The notes beneath the pieces are model-generated. The model was not told the origin of the DNA. It saw only the letters and a program-made list of their open reading frames with translations, and made no database searches. A stretch of DNA of 64,000 nt from Macrothele yani (taxonomy: Eukaryota; Arthropoda; Arachnida; Araneae; Macrothelidae), in assembly GCA_039090855.1 (NCBI GenBank), contig CM076999.1, positions 116,063,072-116,127,071 of the forward strand, in the 5' to 3' direction. The position numbers and the translations under genes were made by a program. Below are positions 32,450 to 44,162 of the stretch, one piece after another. Numbering within the stretch: position 1 is the stretch's first letter; every line of letters starts with the position of its first letter.

Positions 32450-33761
32450 CGAGGGTTGTACCAAAAGTAATGCAAAAGTCAGCATAACTTATTTTATTAA
32501 TTGACAGAGGTCATTTAAATTGCACATGTTGGTAGAGTAACTCTTTCTCTATACAAAGGTACTACTCAAGTCTCGATCACAAGTGATGCATGTGTGCCAT
32601 CGTTGAACCCAACTCTCGAATCCTCTTTGAAAAAATTCAGGCGTGGACTGCTGTACCAACTTCTTCACAGCCAGTTTCACCTTGTCTGTGTCATCAAATT
32701 GTTGTCCCTTGAGACTTTCCTTGATTGAACCGAACAGGTGGAAGTCAGAGGGCACTAGATCTGGGCTGTACGGTGGATGGGGTACCACTGACCAGCCTAA
32801 TTTGCTCATCACCTGATTTGTTGCCAAAGATGTGTGTGGTCTCACACTGTCATGGTGCATGTGGATCCTTTACAGATTCTTGTTTGGCGTCTTCCTACTT
32901 ATGGCTTCTCTAAGCTTCTGGGGTGTCTCAATGTACCGCTTGATGATCACGGCATGGCCACGTTCCAGAAAATCAAGGAGAATGGCACCCCTGTCATCCC
33001 CCCCCAAAGCCAACATGACTTTCTGTGCTGATCACTGGCTCTTGAACTTCTTAGGCATCGGTGAAGAGGTGTCACACCATTCCATGGATTGATTCTTTAT
33101 TTCCAGATCATAAAGATGCACCCATGTTTCAGCCCCTGCCACCAGATCAAAAAAAAAAAAAAAAAAAAAGAAAAAGAAAAAAGTGTCTTCATCAGCTTTA
33201 AATGCTTCCAGCAGATCAGAGCAGACTTCCACCCTTCTCTTCTTCACATCAGATGTCAACTGCCGAGGTACCCATTTTGCCCACACTTTCCGACACCCTA
33301 AGTCTTCCACCATCATGTATGGCATTGTGACTGTAATTCAGTTGTGCAACAAGCTCACAGACTGTGACTCACCTCTCTGCGCGAAACAATTCATCTACTC
33401 TCTGACAATTCGTGTCAGTGGCCGTCAATGATGGTATCCCACTGCGTGGTTTGTCTTCAATACTGGTTTCCCCTTCTTTAAACTTCTTCATCCATCTGTG
33501 CACATTGCTCTTGTCAATGGTGTCATCTCCTTAAAACATTCTGTAGCCTTCTGTGGATGCCGGACAGCCTGCACCCTAACCTTCGCCAAGAACTCAATGA
33601 CGGCATGTTGCATCTGCTTGGAATCCATTATTTACCTGCAATGAAGAAGAAGGGTTACTATAGAGGAAGAGTTACTCTACCAACATGTGCAATTTGAACG
33701 ACCTCTTTCAGTTAATAAAAAAGTTAAACCCACTTTTGCATTACTTTCGGTACAGGCCTCG
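32450..33761 (-). mobile_element. Mariner element 3 with ~105-bp inverted repeats
   Basis: Inverted repeats extend over about 105 bp: CGAGG..TGTACC.AAAGTAATGCAAAAG outermost, then AGAGGTC and AAATTGCACATGTTGGTAGA before divergence. The left flank is TA; the right flank reads AA. 1312 bp. Longer repeats than mariners 1 and 2. Confidence 0.88.
32549..33628 (-). pseudogene. Mariner transposase (DD34D), broken
   Basis: MDSKQMQHAVIEFLAKVRVQ at 33628 opens the frame; then MKKFKEGETSIEDKPRSGIP, WAKWVPRQLTSDVKKRRVEV, GAETWVHLYD (GDETW in intact relatives, so the first catalytic Asp appears replaced), MHHDSVRPHTSLATNQVMSK (second Asp) and PHPPYSPDLVPSDFHLFGSI (third Asp). 34 residues separate the last two. 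An A-run at about 33149-33168 adds a string of Phe codons before the first catalytic segment. Frameshifts and stops occur near 33350, 33050 and 32870. Ends SSTFV-stop at 32549. Confidence 0.88.
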
Positions 33762-33954
33762 AATTTATCAATTGGTGAGAAATTTTACTATGCGTTTAGA
33801 ATTCTTATGAAGTCTTATGAGTTCCACTGTTACCGAGTGTTCTTCAGTGCGTGTTACATCTTCAATGAAGTGGTAAAATTTCCCTACATAACAATTACTC
33901 TGTACAAAATGTGTATATATGAAGAAATCTATGATTTAACACAATAACATGGTC

Positions 33955-35026
33955 ATGTTCTAATACAGACAACTTTAAAATCCACCTGGAGATGAGCAAA
34001 GTCTCACAGCAATGACTGCAGTAAGACATGACAGCTAATTTTGCTGACAACCGTCGATTCCTGGATCCCTATGCATATTGCGTTTGTAAGAGTAGCCTAG
34101 AAAACAGCCAAGATTGGATCAATTTTTCCTCTTTTAAACATAGCACAAATAGGTATAATACACTAATAACAAAGGCAGTGAGTAACATCAAATGCATGCA
34201 TGCTGATTATAAAAACCTTAAGGTGAAGAGTAGCTTTATTTTCTCCTGTTCCAAGTGCAGTTGTGGAGCATGAAAACAAGTGAGAGCCCAAATTAGAAAA
34301 CTAAGGGAACAGTGTATGCAAATGAGCTGACATCAAGGGATACAAATGAGTTGATGCCAAGTGATGCAAATGTGTTGATACCAAGGGCTATCTCCTGAAC
34401 TAAGGGAGATACAGAAATGTAATACCACTTGTTTTAAAGCTTAGGATAAGTGCTATCTAGAACACATTGTGGGAGTGGATCCCGGGCTAATACCAAAAAG
34501 TTGTTAAATGATATTACCCTGACAGCAAGTAAACCAGTTAGGCAACTAGTGAAAATAAATCTAAAGGGCTATCTCTAGAACTGAGGGAGAAACAGAAATG
34601 TAATATCACTTTTTTGAAAGCTTAGGACAAGTGCTATTTGGAATGCATTGTCAGAGGGGACCCCCAGCTAATACTGAAAAGTTATTAAATGATATTACCC
34701 TGACAGCAGGTAAAACAGTGAGGCGACTAAGAGAAAATGAAGCTAGTTTACGACTTTAAAGTTTTCATAATCAACAGGAATGCATTTTATGGTACACGCT
34801 GCCTTTGTATTACCGTATAACAGCTATTTTTGCTATATTTAAAAGAGAAAGATGGGTCCAATCCGATCCTGGCTGTGTTTCCTAGGTTGTTGTTAAAAGC
34901 GCAATTTGCAGATAGGCCCCTTAGTGGTTCAAGAGTTGATAGTCTTCAGCAAAGATAGCTGCTGTGTTTTGCCATGAGACTTCGCTCCATCTACCGGTGG
35001 ATTTCAAAGTTGTCTGTATTAGGACA
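33955..35026. mobile_element. MITE-like element with ~60-bp inverted repeats
   Basis: Ends ATGTTCTAATACAGACAACT (left) and, reverse-complemented, ATGTCCTAATACAGACAACT (right), continuing imperfectly to about 60 bp (AAATCCACC, AAGTCTCA). Inside is a 181-bp tandem duplication (GGCTATCTC at 34386 and 34567) and a shorter triplicate (ATGCAAATG.GCTGACATCAAG variants at 34317-34384). No coding frame. Superfamily and target duplication not resolved. Confidence 0.75.
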
Positions 35027-35084
35027 TTACCAATAATACAAAACAATTTTTCTATGGTACTGAAGATTCCCTATTCCAAAGTAA

Positions 35085-36535
35085 TTTATTCCATGCAAGA
35101 GACTGGGGAAGAAAAAGAAAAAAAGCTGAACTTTTTAACCTGGTGAAAAATCAGAACACATAGTAAGAATATAAAGCAGCATGAGTGAGATGAAATTGTT
35201 TCCTGTAATTTATTTATGCAAATATTAAACTGGAGCATACCATTGTACTGGAGCATACCATTGTACTGGAGTATACCATTGCATGCACAATATAAAATTA
35301 CTGAATTCAGAGCCATGATTTTAAAAGACATTGCTACAAGCACAATTCCCCCCCCTTGTTTTCTTTTGTTGTTCTACTTGCTAGAACATCAGCATAAGTT
35401 TTTTTCTTGTGAGAAAGCCTTGCTTTCTTCTCAGCAAGTTCCACAGCCGTATTTGTCTTTTGTTGACTCTGCGACTGTACAGTACCCTTGTTTAGTTTTT
35501 TATTTCTGTAGGCATCTTTCTCTTCCCATTTTTTCGTTATCATTTTCTTTTTTTTATGCCCTCAGATGACAATAGTTTCATCCACCATGCTGAAAGAACT
35601 TTCAACTTGAGGACCATGAATGTGTGATATCAAAGCTTTCATTATTTCAGATAAATGGTGAAACTTTGAGACGACAAATACCATGCCTCAGTGCTTATAA
35701 ATTTTCTAACTTCGTCACTTCTGTTTATGAATTTTCCCCCTCCCTTATGAAGCTTAAATGTTAACATTTACGGGGGGGGGAGGAAAACTATTTAACATCA
35801 CCGGATAGTGCGAACATCGCGGCCGGAAAAATTACGATTACAGAAGAAATCTTTGCTTCATCTGATTTCCGTTTCCGAAAAATCCCCACCCATTTTCAAG
35901 CTGAAATACAAATATTTACAGAATAAAATGATATTTAACAGCAATATTGGGCAGCAGAAGCATCGCGAAAAAAAGAAAGAAAAAAAAAAAAAAAAAAGAG
36001 AGAAAGATTACCGGAGAAATCTTCACTCCGTCTAACTTCCGTTTTCCAAAGATGGAATTTCGTCCTCGAACGAACCCCCCCCCCCCCTCTCCAAATCTGT
36101 TCGGCTATTTATCGATCCCGAAATAACCCAAATGTTGGGAGAGAGGAAAAAAAAAAAAAAAAAAGCGGAATTCTTCGAATCTGCGAAAGAATCTCATGCC
36201 TGAAGATTACAGGAAATTTTTGCGCCGTCTAACTTCGGTTTTGAAAACTGCTGCCTGCAATTTCATACTGAAATACACACATTTATGCAATAAAATAACA
36301 ATAATACGGGACAGAGGCAACATCGCGAGAAAAAAGAAATAATGATTGCGGGAGAAAAAGTTTTAGTCCGTTTAAATTCCGTTTTCGAATTAAGACGAAA
36401 ACACGTCCACAGACGAAAAATGACCCCCTCCCCTTACGTTCCCACACCACCCAAATTTCTCTTCAGTTTTGCATCGATCTCGTGAATACCCAAATGATTA
36501 GAAAAAAGAAGCGGAATTCCGCTAATGAATCTCTT
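35085..36535 (+). repeat. Family X copy, both modules
   Basis: Left module 35100-35660 (GGTGAAAAATCAGAACACAT, TTCTTCTCAGCAAGTTCCAC, CATCATG-like AAAGAACTTTCAACTTGAGG) joined to right module 35700-36530 (TACAGAAGAAATCTT, CATCGATCTCG, CGGAATTC, TCATGCCTGAAGATTACAGG). The left module has a minus-strand remnant frame with AVELAEKKARLSHKKK. A 17-bp unit near 35235-35280 (CTGGAGCATACCATTGTA) is tandem three times. Confidence 0.65.
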
Positions 36536-36842
36536 GTATGATTTTTATTCTGCATTTCCCTGAAAAAGAAGCTGCCTTTTTTCGTATAAAACGATCCGTG
36601 TTATTGCAGTATCTAAAATATTATTATTAAATAACAAACTCGGCGTAAAATGCGTAAAAGCCAGCTGATTCGTCCCCATGAAGCAAGCCTTATTTAAACA
36701 AAGTATATTGATACCCGGAACTATTTGAAGAGCCGATAATTGGAAATCCACCCGAAGCGAATATTCGATCATTCTTAAACGAGCTTTCAGAAAAATAAAA
36801 CATTTGAATATTGCACTACTTTCGGGCATTTAGTGTACGTTA

Positions 36843-36900
36843 CTCTGCTGCCCCGGTGGCCTAAAAGCTGGCCTTTGACCATTCGTCTGAGATGGGTGTT
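36843..36900 (+). mobile_element. SINE family S5 head, truncated
   Basis: CTGCCCCGGTGGCCTAAAAG and TTGACCATTCGTCTGAGATG match the S5 tRNA-like head (compare 41934, 48650); the body is missing and an S4 array follows. Confidence 0.6.
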
Positions 36901-36911
36901 GTGTTTGACTG

Positions 36912-37697
36912 TGACGTACGACAGAGGCAAAGCACGTGTCAAGACGACAAATTTGCAGCGGTACATTTCGTCTGTGCAGCTTAGTTGGGAGAGCAGCTTA
37001 CTCCGGAGTGAGGGCGCGCGACTTCGATCCGCGTCACGGGCAAATTTGTGTTTTCACATTGGTGCCCGAACGTAAAAATGGAAGTACTGACCGTTGGGTT
37101 CTTCGAAAAATGTGTAATGTTTGCTCCACACATTGTCTAAAATTAATGAAAGATTCGTTCTTCGCTTCAAGAAAAAAAAAAAAAATTAAGAAGAAGACGA
37201 TGTGACATACTACAGAGGTGCACACGTCAAGACGACAAATCTGCAGCGATACATTCCATTCTGTTTGTGTAGCTTAGTTGGGAGAGCAACTTACTCCGGA
37301 GCTCATGAGGGGGAGAGGGTTTGATCCCCGTGATGGAAAAAATTGTGTTTTCACATTGGCGCCCGAACGTAAAAAATGGATGTACTCGCCGTTGGGTTCT
37401 TCATTTTTTTTTTTTTTTTTTAGTTTTTAACGACCACCGTGAGCATTTTAGTAGGCTATAAGAAGTCACCCGTCCCTAGGACCACTGGTTCCAGAGAAGG
37501 GAGGGAGCCGTAAGACAAATACAACATCCATGCCTCGCCGGGATTCAAACCCGGACCCATCTCGGACGAATGATCAGAAGCCATGGCTTAAACTACTGCA
37601 CCACTGGGGCGGCCTTTGAAAAATGTGATGTTTTTTCCAAACATCGTCTGGAATTAATGAAAAAAAAATTCGTTCTTCGCTTCAAATAAAAAAAAAA

Positions 37698-37744
<47 letters not shown>

Positions 37745-37860
37745 GACATACTACAGAGATAACGCATGTGTCAAGACGACAAATCTGCAACAACGGTACA
37801 TTCTGTTCGTGTAGCTTAGTTGAGAGAGCAACTTACTCCGGAGTGAGGGGGTGGTGACGA
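36912..37860 (+). mobile_element. SINE family S4, three tandem copies
   Basis: Copies begin near 36912, 37200 and 37740. Each has GTCAAGACGACAAAT, an A-box-like GCTTAGTTGGGAGAGCA, a B-box-like CTTCGATCC or TTTGATCC, then TGTGTTTTCACATTGG and CGCCCGAACGTAAAAA, TTGGGTTCTTC and an A-rich end. Copy 2 is split by an S5 SINE (37406-37616); copy 3 is cut off at 37860. The GA repeat at about 37705-37738 closes copy 2. Confidence 0.8.
37406..37616 (-). mobile_element. SINE family S5 copy, inserted in S4
   Basis: In minus sense: GGCCGCCCCAGTGGTGCAGT (A-box region), GTCCGGGTTTGAATCCCGGC (B box), CATGGATGTTGTATTTGTCT, AGGGACGGGTGACTTCTTAT, GCTCACGGTGGTCGTTAAAA and an A-tail. A complete copy. Confidence 0.85.
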
Positions 37861-39110
37861 ATTTTATACACGAGACCGACAAAGGAAAAAAAAATCCACG
37901 ATATAAAATTACTAAATTCAAAACAAAACAAAATGGTTTTAAAAGACACTGTTTCAAATAGATCTTTTTTCTTGTTTTGTTCTGATGATTGCATGAACAT
38001 CAGCCCAAGTTTCCTCTTGCCAGCAAACCTTGCTTTCTTCTCAGCAAATTCCACAGCCATGTTTGCTTTACATTGACTCTGCACCTGCACAGAATGCATT
38101 GCTTAATTTTTTCATTTTGCCAATATTTTTCCCTTCCCATTTCTTTGTTGCTTTTTTACTTTTTATTCCCACAGATGAGAATAAATCCTCCATCATGCTG
38201 AAAGAACTTTTAGCGTGAGGACAATGAATGCTGATATCAAAGCTTTCACTGTTTTAAATAAATGGTGCGACTTTGAGAATATGAGTACTTTTCAAATACC
38301 ATGCATCAATTCTTACAAATTTCCCAACTTCTGTTTTCGAAAATGTGCCCCTCCATTGTTACACATTTATGGGAGAAAATAACATTTAACAACAACACAG
38401 GAAAGTTGATACATAGCTGGGGAAAAGATTACGATTAGGGTAGAAATCTTCGCTCCGTCCGGCTTCCGTTTTCGGAAATTTTTCCAACATTTTCAAGCTG
38501 AAATACCCATTTGTATGAAATAAAATTATATCTAACAATACTGGGCAGAAGAAACATCGCGAAAAGAAGAAAAAATATTACTACGGGAGAAATTTCACCT
38601 TCTGTTCTCCAAAGTTTCAAAGGATGCAATTCCGTTCTTCGACGGAAAGTGGTCTTTCCGCCAAATTTCTGTTCAACTGTGCATTGATCTCGTTAATGAC
38701 CTAAATGATAAAGGAAAAGGCGGATTTCCTTTAATCCGTTAATGAATATCATGCCTGAAGATTACAGGGAACTTTTCGCGCCGTCGAATTTCCGTTTTCG
38801 TAAACTGTTGTCAGCAGTTTCAAGCAGCAATACAAACAGTTATGCAAAAATGTTATTTAACAACAATATTGGTTAGAGACGACATTGCGAGGAAAAAAAA
38901 AAAAAAAAAAAAAGTACGATTACGGGAAAAATCTTCGCTCCGTTTAACTTCCGTTTTCAAAAGTTTTACCCCCGCCCAACTAACCCCACCCCACCCCCTC
39001 AAATCTCTTCAGTTTTGCATCGATCTCGAGACGACCCAAATGATGAAAAAATATAAAGCGGAATTCCGCGGATGCGCGGAAGAATCTTATGTATGAAATT
39101 CGTGTTTTCA
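37861..39110 (+). repeat. Family X copy, both modules
   Basis: Left module at 37890-38290 (CTTTCTTCTCAGCAAATTCC; CATCATGCTGAAAGAACTTT) and right module at 38330-39090 (AACAATACTGGGCAGAAG, ATCTTCGCTCCGT, GTTTTGCATCGATCTCGAGA, GCGGAATTCCGC). The minus frame of the left module reads AVEFAEKKARFAGKRK, matching the 35-kb copy with a few changes. Confidence 0.65.
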
Positions 39111-39112
39111 CA

Positions 39113-39222
39113 TGTCTTATGGCAGTACCTCTCTCCCCTCCCTGGAACCAGCAGCTATAAATTAGGGACGGGCGACTGCTTATAGTGCATAACATTACTC
39201 ACAGTGGTTGTTAAACCCCCAA
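39113..39222 (+). mobile_element. SINE family S5, 3' part only
   Basis: Matches the S5 body and tail: CTCTCTCCCCTCCCTGGAAC, AAATTAGGGACGGGCGACTG, CTCACAGTGGTTGTTAAA. The tRNA head is absent. Confidence 0.7.
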
Positions 39223-40161
39223 ATAAAAACTTTTTTTCCCTTAACACAAAACAAGCGCAGCATTTTTAAAACAAGTTCTTTTTAAAAAAACTCGATATTA
39301 CAAAAAAAAAAAAAAAAAAAAAAAAAAATCCACGGTGTACGACACATTTTACAGCAAAACAAAGTGGCACCTCATGACAATTCATCAGCCTCTGAAGCAA
39401 TCGCACATTAACCTTCAATGCAAAGCGGCACGAAATATTATACGGCGAACTTCCGAATTGCGACGCTGAACGAAGAAGAATGCAAAGCAAGATCAACATG
39501 GGCGCCGTGATAAATGGAAACTCATTTAAAGTTTGCAGTCTTCTAGGACGATGCAAATAAACTCGCGGTATTGCTGAAGATATTCGCAGCAGCACGACGC
39601 AATCAAAATCATAACAAATCGACTAGACCCATCCACAGAATGAAAAAGACGATAGGTAAATGTTCGACGAAACCGAAAGTTCTCGACCGGCCCATTGTCT
39701 TGCCCCTGTAGCAGACCATTCAAAGCACTGGTTGTTTATTTTGCACTACAAGGGACCCACGAAATCTCGTCTCACCGCCACTTCGCCACCTGACGCTGTG
39801 GGGAGATGATACACGACGATGATGATTCCGTTCCTACCTGCCTCGCTCGCTGCCCGTTTCAACAACTTAATCCAGAGATCTTCCGCACTGCATCCTCCAA
39901 CCAAATGAATGCTCTCAAAATTTATTTCCCAAATATTCTGTTTCCAACGAAAAATCCCATTCAATAAACCTATGTCAGTGGGTAGTTTTTTCATTTCTTT
40001 CGATTGAACAGGATAAAGTTATGTCCTTCTTTGCTGCTTTGGGCGTCGAGTTTTAAATAATTATTAATATTATATGTAGGACTTTAATTAAAATAGAGAA
40101 AATAATAAATAATTAAAACCGTCACTTCCCTCTAAAAATCAAAGGAAAAAAACACAGGGAG
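39223..40161. other. Unassigned, partly GC-richer sequence
   Basis: After an A-run at about 39302-39328 this stretch (39330-40000) is less AT-rich and shows none of the repeats found elsewhere. A minus-strand frame at 39746-39994 (MKKLPTDIGLLNGIFRWKQN) matches nothing I know. It could be single-copy, possibly near an upstream host exon or promoter, but I have no direct evidence. Confidence 0.4.
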
Positions 40162-40789
40162 GCACAGTTCTGATTGAGCCGTCAGTTTGGAACGTAGGAC
40201 TACGACGTCGTTGTCGTCTCGTAATTGCTGTACAACACCGAAAACTTCTTGGGCTTCCTACATTCTTGCTCTTGCCTCTCGTTTTGATTTTCTTCACTTT
40301 TGTTTGCGTTCATTCCGCGACGCTGTAAAAAATGTTAACCCGTTCACACAAAAACAATTTTTAAAATTTTTTAGCTTAAACCACTGCGATGTGTTCTTTA
40401 TATATTTGAATAGATCTCGTCGAGAGCTTTAAAACGACACCAAGCACAGTCGTTTTGCACTAACGGTTGTCCACATAAACCTCGATATTGTCAAGTATTC
40501 ACCGGTTCACACGAAAACAATTTTTAAAATTCTCAGTTCAAACCACTGCGAAATGTTCTTCGTATATTTGAACAGATCTCGTTGAGAGCTTTAAGACGAT
40601 ACCACGCACAGTCGTGTTGCGCAGTACGCGAATATGACTCCACACTGCTTACGAATATGCTACACGATTAAGTGTGCGGCAAGTATATTTAACGCTCTAA
40701 TGATTAAAATTGGGACCTATTTTTCCACAGATGGTCGGCCGTAGGTCGCCCCATACTATCCGCGGATTTAGACGTAGTCCTAAGTCAAA
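40162..40789. repeat. Dispersed repeat family Y, copy 2
   Basis: Colinear with 3269-4183 but shorter: CAGTTCTGATTGAGCCGT at the left, GGTCGGCCGTAGGTCGCCCC and GACGTAGTCCTAAGTC at the right. Lacks the A-run and an extra ~120-bp block present in copy 1. Confidence 0.65.
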
Positions 40790-40865
40790 ACAAATAAACT
40801 GAATTTCAGCAGATTCAAGAGCGCTCTAACGAATTCGCTGACCGCAAATGAAAAATTGAGTTGAA

Positions 40866-41765
40866 AGATGACACAGTCATGTTTGGCAGAGAGTGAAAGA
40901 CAGTTCCTCGCTCAAAAGTTATGGCTTTTGAGCGAAGAACTGCTGTTAGTACTGAATGCAGGATAAGTAAGTCTAAATGGCACAGTTATTGACCAGGTAA
41001 ACGAGTTTTTATATTTGGGAAGCAAATGCGCGACACAGAGAACAACTTTGATGGCGAAATTAGACGGCAACTGAACTCCTCATTGAAAGTCATAACTGCT
41101 TTAGCAGGATTTCACAGGAATGATGGTTTCTCAATAAAGTCCCGAATGGCTGTGTATGAAAATGTAATTGTTCCTGCTCTGATCTATGGCAGTGAAACCA
41201 GGGTACTACAGAAGAGACATAGGAGTCCTAAATGGCTGTGTATGAAAGTGTAATTGTTCCTACTCTGATGTATGGCAGTGCATGAAACCTGGGTACTACA
41301 GAAGAGACAAGAGTCGTCTGCGTGCTGGAGAGATGTGTTACTTATGGGGGATTTGTGGCAAGACACGTTCTGATCATGTGAGGAATGAAGATGTGTTGCA
41401 GTTGTGTAATGTGAAGCAAGATGTTGTTAGCAAGGTGGAGACTAATATTCTTAGGGGATTTGGAAATCTTGAAAGAATGAGTGATGAGATACTAAGAGAA
41501 TATATTCAGCGCAAATGGCAAGAAAGAAAGGTAGAGGAAGGACTAGGAAATCCCGAGAGGACCTGATTCAAATGTCTGCATGAGAAAAAGATAATGAGTA
41601 TGAAGTACAAACGGTCTTGTGAGTGACGCGTGATGGATGTTAATGAAGCTCGAGCTGTGTGCCGAGATCGCTGTAAATGCAGACGTTTGATACAGCAACA
41701 GTACGTTCTTTCTGTAAGGAGATGACTTCTGAATAACAGATAAGAGCTTAATGATACGTTTGTAC
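40866..41765 (+). mobile_element. LINE-A 3' fragment with internal duplication
   Basis: Matches about 30050-30930 of the LINE: VIDQVN.F.YLGSKC, NNFDGEIRRQLNSSLKVITA, GSETRVLQKRHRSP, GKTRSDHVRNEDVLQLCNV. A segment of about 90 bp (TGGCTGTGTATGAAA to CAGAAGAGACA) is duplicated at 41146-41221 and 41231-41309. Frameshifts and small deletions throughout; the tail lost its clear ATGT repeat. Confidence 0.85.
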
Positions 41766-41933
41766 AAAGATGTCTCAAAAAAATAAAAGTTGAAAAAGCC
41801 TAAAAAAAAAAAAACGCAAACGAAATTACTACACTGGAGGGCAAACAAAGTAACTATGGAGAGGAAGCTGAAAAGGCAGATTAACCGAAAAGATGTCATG
41901 GTTTCTCAGTACTTCTGGCACTATTAATGAGTT

Positions 41934-42125
41934 GTGCCGCCCCGATGAGGCAATGGTCTAAGCGATGGCCTCTGATCGTTTGTCGGGAAGGGGTCCGAGT
42001 TCAAATTCCTGTGTGGCATGGAAGTTGTGTTTGTCTTACGGCCCTGGCTCTCTCCCTTCCCTGAAGTCAGTGACCCTAAATTAGGGACGAGTAACTGCTT
42101 ATAGGCCATTGAGTTGCTCACAGCA
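41934..42125 (+). mobile_element. SINE family S5 copy
   Basis: GTGCCGCCCCGATGAGGCAA (head), GTCCGAGTTCAAATTCCTGT (B box region), GCATGGAAGTTGTGTTTGTC, CTAAATTAGGGACGAGTAAC, CATTGAGTTGCTCACAG. Joined directly to a Tc1 fragment. Confidence 0.8.
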
Positions 42126-42335
42126 CCACGTTCGCCCGACATGAACCCAATAGAGCACTTATGGGACGTGGTGGAAAAAAAGTCTATTCGCACCCACAAA
42201 TACCAGGGAACTGGTGGGCGGCTATTCAGGGCGGCATGGCTCAGCATGCCGCCCTGAATTTCGGCCACTTGTGAAATTGATGCCACGTCGAGTTACTGCA
42301 CTTCGCTGGGATAGAGCAGGTCCTACACGATACTA
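42124..42335 (+). pseudogene. Tc1-family transposase, C-terminal fragment
   Basis: Starts [20 protein letters not shown] (catalytic Glu), shifts frame, and finishes LVKLMPRRVTALRWDRAGPT then RY-stop. The upstream catalytic domain is missing. Tc1 C-termini typically end with MPRRV.A....GG.T.Y, as here. Confidence 0.75.
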
Positions 42336-44162
42336 GGCACATATCCCCTGACTTTGGCACTTCAGTGAATTTTAATATTTTACGACAAAGGTTCATTTGA
42401 CACACATTGTTCCACATTCAACTGTAATGTGTTTGTCCTCATTGGAATCTGTAATGTTCTATTATTATCATGGTTCAAGCTTCGGGGGTTTCCAGTAAGT
42501 TTTCTGTTTCAATGGTTGTGCATGCAGATACATTTTATTTTTATACAACTTTAAACGTACTTTATTATATTAAAATAAAGTTAAGTGTTTTTTGTATGTC
42601 CAGCTTCTGCGCATTACCCCCCAAAAAGGAGCGAAATTTTCAGCTATTATTTCGTAGGATTATGGTGCAATTTGACGATCGTTCGAAAAGCCTCACTCCC
42701 AGCTTGTAGACAATTACCTAGCTAACGACGTAAATATCTGAACAGTGGGGTTTGGTCGAGCAGAACAAGGAAGACGAGCGAGAAATAAACACTGTCACTT
42801 AAAAGCACTTTCGAAGCTCGGTGGGAACAGCAGATACCACAATGAAATGGCCGTTCAGCATGACAATATTAGCTGACACTATTTGTACCAATGTCAGCGA
42901 AATTTTTACTTCCTCGGTTTCTTCGTGGGCCGTCTCAAAAACCAATAAGTGTATTTAGTCGGTGGCTGTCATACGCCGGCGACGTATAGGCAAAGGCGAA
43001 ATGCAATTAATAAGCTTTCGGAAAGGACTTCTTTTCTTTTGCGTTACAAGTGTCACCATATTTAATTTCCACATGATAGGAAACGGCCGGTTACGAGCTC
43101 CCCACAAAAACGTCTCCTCATTTTCTACCAGTGTGACCAAGTTAATTGGAAAACGTCAAAAAGAGGATTCATAGAAGGCTGCAGCACAATGACACAGCCA
43201 GTGACGGGTAATTAATGAGTGCTCCCACGAAATCTCAAAACCGCCTTCCTTCCTTCCTTCCTTCTATCGACCATCGACCGATACACACACACAGAGACAA
43301 CAGAGGGCTAAGGAGTTACTACTAACCGCACGTTTCTAAATAGAAAAACGCATATTTACCCGATCAGCCCACCGAAATCGGAAAACGATTTCCAAGCGGA
43401 AACGTATCACACTCAATACAATCGTTGCTGCAGTAGAGTATGAATCGTAGTACCAGTCCTCGTCTATGTCTCTTTCAGGCATACATCCAGCGGGCCAAAG
43501 CCCACCCAGAAACGACTATTGCCCCCCCCCCCCCGGAGACATTTTAGGTTACCAAGCCAAATTTTAATAAATTCAGGCTATGATGAAAAAGGAAGTTTCG
43601 TTTCTTTTTATGCTACAAATATTTCTCCAATTATATTTTTTTAAGTAATTTTTCAAATGGTACTAGTTATGGTTTATTTTATAAAAAAGTGTATTACGAC
43701 GCATGGTATTCTTCAAAATATAATAAGTAGACTAATCATACCTAATTGTCTGGAAATCGTGATTCAGGAAAGAGGGTGCATTGAATGCATTTTAATAGAT
43801 AAAAGTTTCAAGCCTGGGGAACTCACCCCCCCCCCCCTCCTTTAACTGAAAAAAGGTGTTATTCCTGAAATGTTTGAAGTTATTACCATATCAGGGATGT
43901 ATATAGAATTTTTAATTTTTCTTCGGGGATGGGGGGGGTTGAAATGCAACATCTGGATAATTAAAATTAATGAAAAATTGAAGCGTTTTTTTTTCAAATA
44001 TAAGTTGATACATTTTAATTAAATTAAGGCATTTTTTTTAAAGTCGGTCGCATTTTAACCAAAAACAAACAAAATTAAACATTTTCCGAGGGGGAGGACA
44101 CCTCTAAATGCGCCCCTGTGCTAGATATATAGTAATTACTTCTATGTATATAAATATATAGT
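42336..44162. other. No gene or known repeat recognised
   Basis: About 1.8 kb with no family seen elsewhere in the window. A CCTT microsatellite lies at about 43242-43264, and C-runs at 43524-43535 and 43828-43837. Short frames only (for example 42470-42709, 42962-43174) without recognised domains. Possibly single-copy intron or upstream DNA. Confidence 0.5.

Noticed and set aside
37320..37390. LTR retrotransposon primer-binding site
   Set aside because: Only 12 bases of the tRNA-Lys complement, repeated within SINE units, with no LTRs, gag or pol nearby; reported only as a curiosity.
39746..39994. Possible first exon of the E-protein gene
   Set aside because: The 82-codon minus frame has no match to E-protein N-termini (no AD1-like motif) and no clear donor in phase.
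43242..43264. Regulatory CCTT array
   Set aside because: A short simple microsatellite without other signals.
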